The notes below the pieces were generated by a model, which was given only the letters and a program-made list of their open reading frames with translations, was not told the origin of the DNA and ran no database searches. A stretch of DNA of 7,644 nt from the NCBI GenBank assembly GCA_031266635.1, contig JAISAN010000229.1:1-7644 (forward strand). The letters are read 5' to 3'. Shown one piece after another: positions 6,633-7,644 of this stretch. Every line of letters starts with the position of its first letter. The stretch's first letter is position 1. The translations under genes were made by a program, and so were the position numbers. The DNA is from Treponema sp. (GTDB lineage Bacteria > Spirochaetota > Spirochaetia > Treponematales > Breznakiellaceae).

Positions 6633-6687
6633 GTCTGGCCTCCTCATAATGTTTTAACCGCCTGGATCTCGTAGCACCCATGTATCC

Positions 6688-6716
6688 ACTATAACCCCGG
6701 AATAAATATTTTGCAA
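6688..6716 (-). promoter_or_regulatory. Promoter of the Panacea/RelE-like operon
   Basis: Read on the minus strand, -35 TTGCAA (6716-6711, 4 of 6) is followed by exactly 17 nt and -10 TATAGT (6693-6688, 5 of 6). Transcription should begin near 6681, leaving a leader of about 48 nt before the ATG at 6632. The -35 is overlapped by a 26-bp dyad (6698-6723). Because TTGCAA is its own complement, it could also serve as -35 for a weaker rightward promoter with TAAAAA at 6734-6739. Confidence 0.6.
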
Positions 6717-6723
6717 TATTCCG
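6698..6723. promoter_or_regulatory. Dyad operator candidate over the TA promoter -35
   Basis: CGGAATA (6698-6704) and TATTCCG (6717-6723) are perfect 7-bp inverted arms with a 12-bp centre. The centre contains the -35 hexamer and is flanked by two copies of AATATT (6705-6710, 6715-6720). A repressor bound here would block the TA promoter. No DNA-binding domain is obvious in either TA protein, so the binder may be another factor. Confidence 0.4.
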
Positions 6724-6726
6724 CAT

Positions 6727-6838
6727 TGTCTCATAAAAATTCTTACCCCAATAAACCCGACCGATGGAGGGATCGAAGGGCTGTATGGGACTTACGATGA
6801 AAGAAAAACAGGCGTTGACCAGGGAATATGTTCCCTAT
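6727..6838 (+). mobile_element. Possible truncated left end of an insertion sequence
   Basis: The stretch starts at TGTCTCATAAAAA (6727-6739), which looks like an IS terminal sequence, and runs through a ribosome binding site into the first codons of a transposase-like reading frame before breaking off near 6835-6838. No matching right end or target duplication can be seen in the window, so this is a remnant at best. The boundary lies at the stop codon of the convergent PPC-domain gene. Confidence 0.3.
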
Positions 6839-6874
6839 TCATCGGCGCTTATGGTTTCGCTTATCCATGCGTGA
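6785..6874 (+). pseudogene. Remnant of a transposase N-terminus
   Basis: An ATG at 6785, preceded by AAGGG (6776-6780), opens a 29-codon frame that begins MGLTMKEKQALTREYVP. To my memory this is the typical opening of a group of integrase-type IS transposases (which go on with a basic RY-KA-KKEK segment and an LTGYNR-like motif). After the proline (codon 6833-6835) similarity stops, and the frame runs through unrelated sequence antisense to the PPC gene to TGA at 6874. The resemblance is from memory and needs a database search; it could be a chance small ORF. Confidence 0.4.
6821..6836 (-). terminator. Stem-loop at the stop of the PPC-domain gene
   Basis: AGGGAA (6821-6826) and TTCCCT (6831-6836) form a perfect 6-bp stem with a TATG loop, overlapping the TAG stop (complement of 6835-6837). 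On the minus strand a T5 tract appears only about 14 nt beyond the stem, so intrinsic termination would be weak. Confidence 0.3.
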
Positions 6875-7644
6875 AAACCATACCTTCCCGTCGCGCTTCC
6901 GTAACCGCGGACCTTGGCGATGTAACGTTCACCTGAACGCACCCGGTGGCGGATACGGGCATTGCTGCCGGAGCCGCTGTCGTCATCGGAGGCAAGTTCC
7001 CGCTGGGAAGCGGCATCGTACAAGTTCATGATGGTGTCCATGTCGTCCCCGGTGGTTTCCATTACCAGCCTGCCGTCCCTGTCCGGCGTCAGCAAAAAGA
7101 AATCCGCATCGTTTTCGGTGTGAATCGTGCGGTTTATCACGGGGCCGCCGCTGCCTTCGGCTATGTTCACAGCCAGGGGATTTTCAAAGTTATCCGTTTC
7201 GTAACTATCCCGGGGAACTGAAGAGCCGCTCCGGGAAGACGAAGACGAGCCGCCCCCGGAAAGCATTTCAGCAAGATAATCGCCCGGTTCAAAATCCGAA
7301 TGAAGACTTGCCATAATTGCATGATCGCTGGAACGGATAAGCCGGGTATACACCCGTATGACGTTGGCGGTTTCGACAATTTCGCCTGAAAGCGTCCAGT
7401 CCGCGGCCCCTCCGGTAAGCAGAACAAAGGACCGGCCCGGAATATTGGTCAATTCCTCCGTAAGCTGGGCGGCCCAATAGGAACTGAAGGCCGGCGCCGA
7501 ATCGTAGTAAGTCCATAAATTGACGGCGAGCTTCTGATTCTCCCCGGCGGGAAGTTTCTTGCTGATGTCGGCGGCAAGGCTTTTTACCGCCTCGTCCAAC
7601 TGAACCACCGGATTTGCGGTATTCTGTCCATACGAAAGGGACAG
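6835..7644 (-). CDS. Secreted protein with LpoB/FlgO-like and PPC domains (5' end outside window)
   Basis: The open frame continues through the window edge, so the 269 visible residues lack the true N-terminus. The first visible residues, LSLSYGQNTANP, look like the end of a signal peptide, so the mature protein probably starts within a few residues and is periplasmic or outer-membrane-associated. Visible residues about 15-130 (LDEAVKSLAADISKKLP, LAVNLWTYYD, WTLSGEIVETANVIRVYTRL) resemble LpoB/FlgO-type domains of spirochaete lipoproteins. A Ser/Gly linker (about 130-142) follows, then a PPC domain (about 175-260: DADFFLLTPDRDGRLVMET, DTIMNLYDA, DDDSGSGSNARI, GERYIAKVRGY). PPC domains are usually tails of secreted proteases; no protease is fused here. 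A GTG inside the frame at 7608 could be taken for a start but would discard the signal-like sequence. Function is unknown; an envelope role is inferred. Confidence 0.75.
   Translation of the reverse strand: MSLSYGQNTANPVVQLDEAVKSLAADISKKLPAGENQKLAVNLWTYYDSAPAFSSYWAAQLTEELTNIPGRSFVLLTGGAADWTLSGEIVETANVIRVYTRLIRSSDHAIMASLHSDFEPGDYLAEMLSGGGSSSSSRSGSSVPRDSYETDNFENPLAVNIAEGSGGPVINRTIHTENDADFFLLTPDRDGRLVMETTGDDMDTIMNLYDAASQRELASDDDSGSGSNARIRHRVRSGERYIAKVRGYGSATGRYGFHAWISETISADE

Noticed and set aside
6228..6674. 148-codon plus-strand frame opposite the Panacea gene
   Set aside because: It is antisense to a well-supported DUF4065 protein, and its product has no family features.
7606..7608. GTG as the start of the PPC-domain protein
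   Set aside because: The frame stays open upstream to the window edge and encodes a signal-peptide-like tail (LSLSYGQ), so the true start lies outside the window.
1..7644. CRISPR arrays, tRNA or rRNA genes, riboswitches
   Set aside because: No regularly spaced direct repeats, no tRNA cloverleaf or rRNA-like stretch, and no recognisable riboswitch core was seen on either strand.

Overview
The window looks like a spirochaete chromosome, most likely Treponema, perhaps one of the moderately GC-rich gut treponemes. This rests on the style of the proteins: a ComM-type ATPase, paired cyclic-nucleotide-domain regulators (one with TPRs), and a secreted Ser-linker/PPC protein of a type I associate with treponemes. 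It is inference, not a match. The first 5.7 kb is GC-rich and densely coded. From about 5.73 to 6.83 kb the sequence is visibly more AT-rich and looks like acquired material. From 6.84 kb to the end it returns to the GC-rich style.

Layout. (1) 54-1685 (+): a complete ComM/YifB-type AAA+ ATPase. (2) 1668-2543 (-): a complete PHP-domain phosphoesterase of the TrpH/RNase AM family, convergent with comM and overlapping its 3' end by 18 nt. (3) 2544-2770: a divergent intergenic region with a near-consensus sigma-70 promoter (TTGACT-17-TAAAAT) facing right and several inverted repeats. (4) 2771-5725 (+): a tight three-gene operon with gaps of 11 nt and 1 nt. It encodes a TRZ/ATZ-type amidohydrolase, a cyclic-nucleotide-binding-domain protein with TPRs, and a Crp/Fnr-type transcription factor. 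(5) 5804-6632 (-): a two-gene toxin-antitoxin-like pair, a Panacea/SocA-like (DUF4065) protein followed by an overlapping small RelE/ParE-like protein, with its own promoter and a 26-bp dyad over the -35. (6) 6727-6838: debris that looks like the left end of an insertion sequence, with the first codons of a transposase. (7) 6835-7644 (-): a secreted protein whose N-terminus lies outside the window, with an LpoB/FlgO-like domain, a Ser-rich linker and a PPC domain.

The most interesting part is the operon at 2.77-5.73 kb. Its Crp-type protein keeps the phosphate-binding-cassette residues expected for cyclic-nucleotide binding (E63, R72, S73), whereas the cNBD-TPR protein has lost them and has no DNA-binding domain. 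The first gene encodes a metal-dependent amidohydrolase with a deaminase-like HLxE motif. A cAMP deaminase of the amidohydrolase superfamily (CadD) is known from the spirochaete Leptospira, so I propose that this operon couples nucleotide sensing to nucleotide breakdown. The substrate is unproven. The 22-bp imperfect dyad filling the spacer of the operon promoter would be a natural site for the operon's own regulator.
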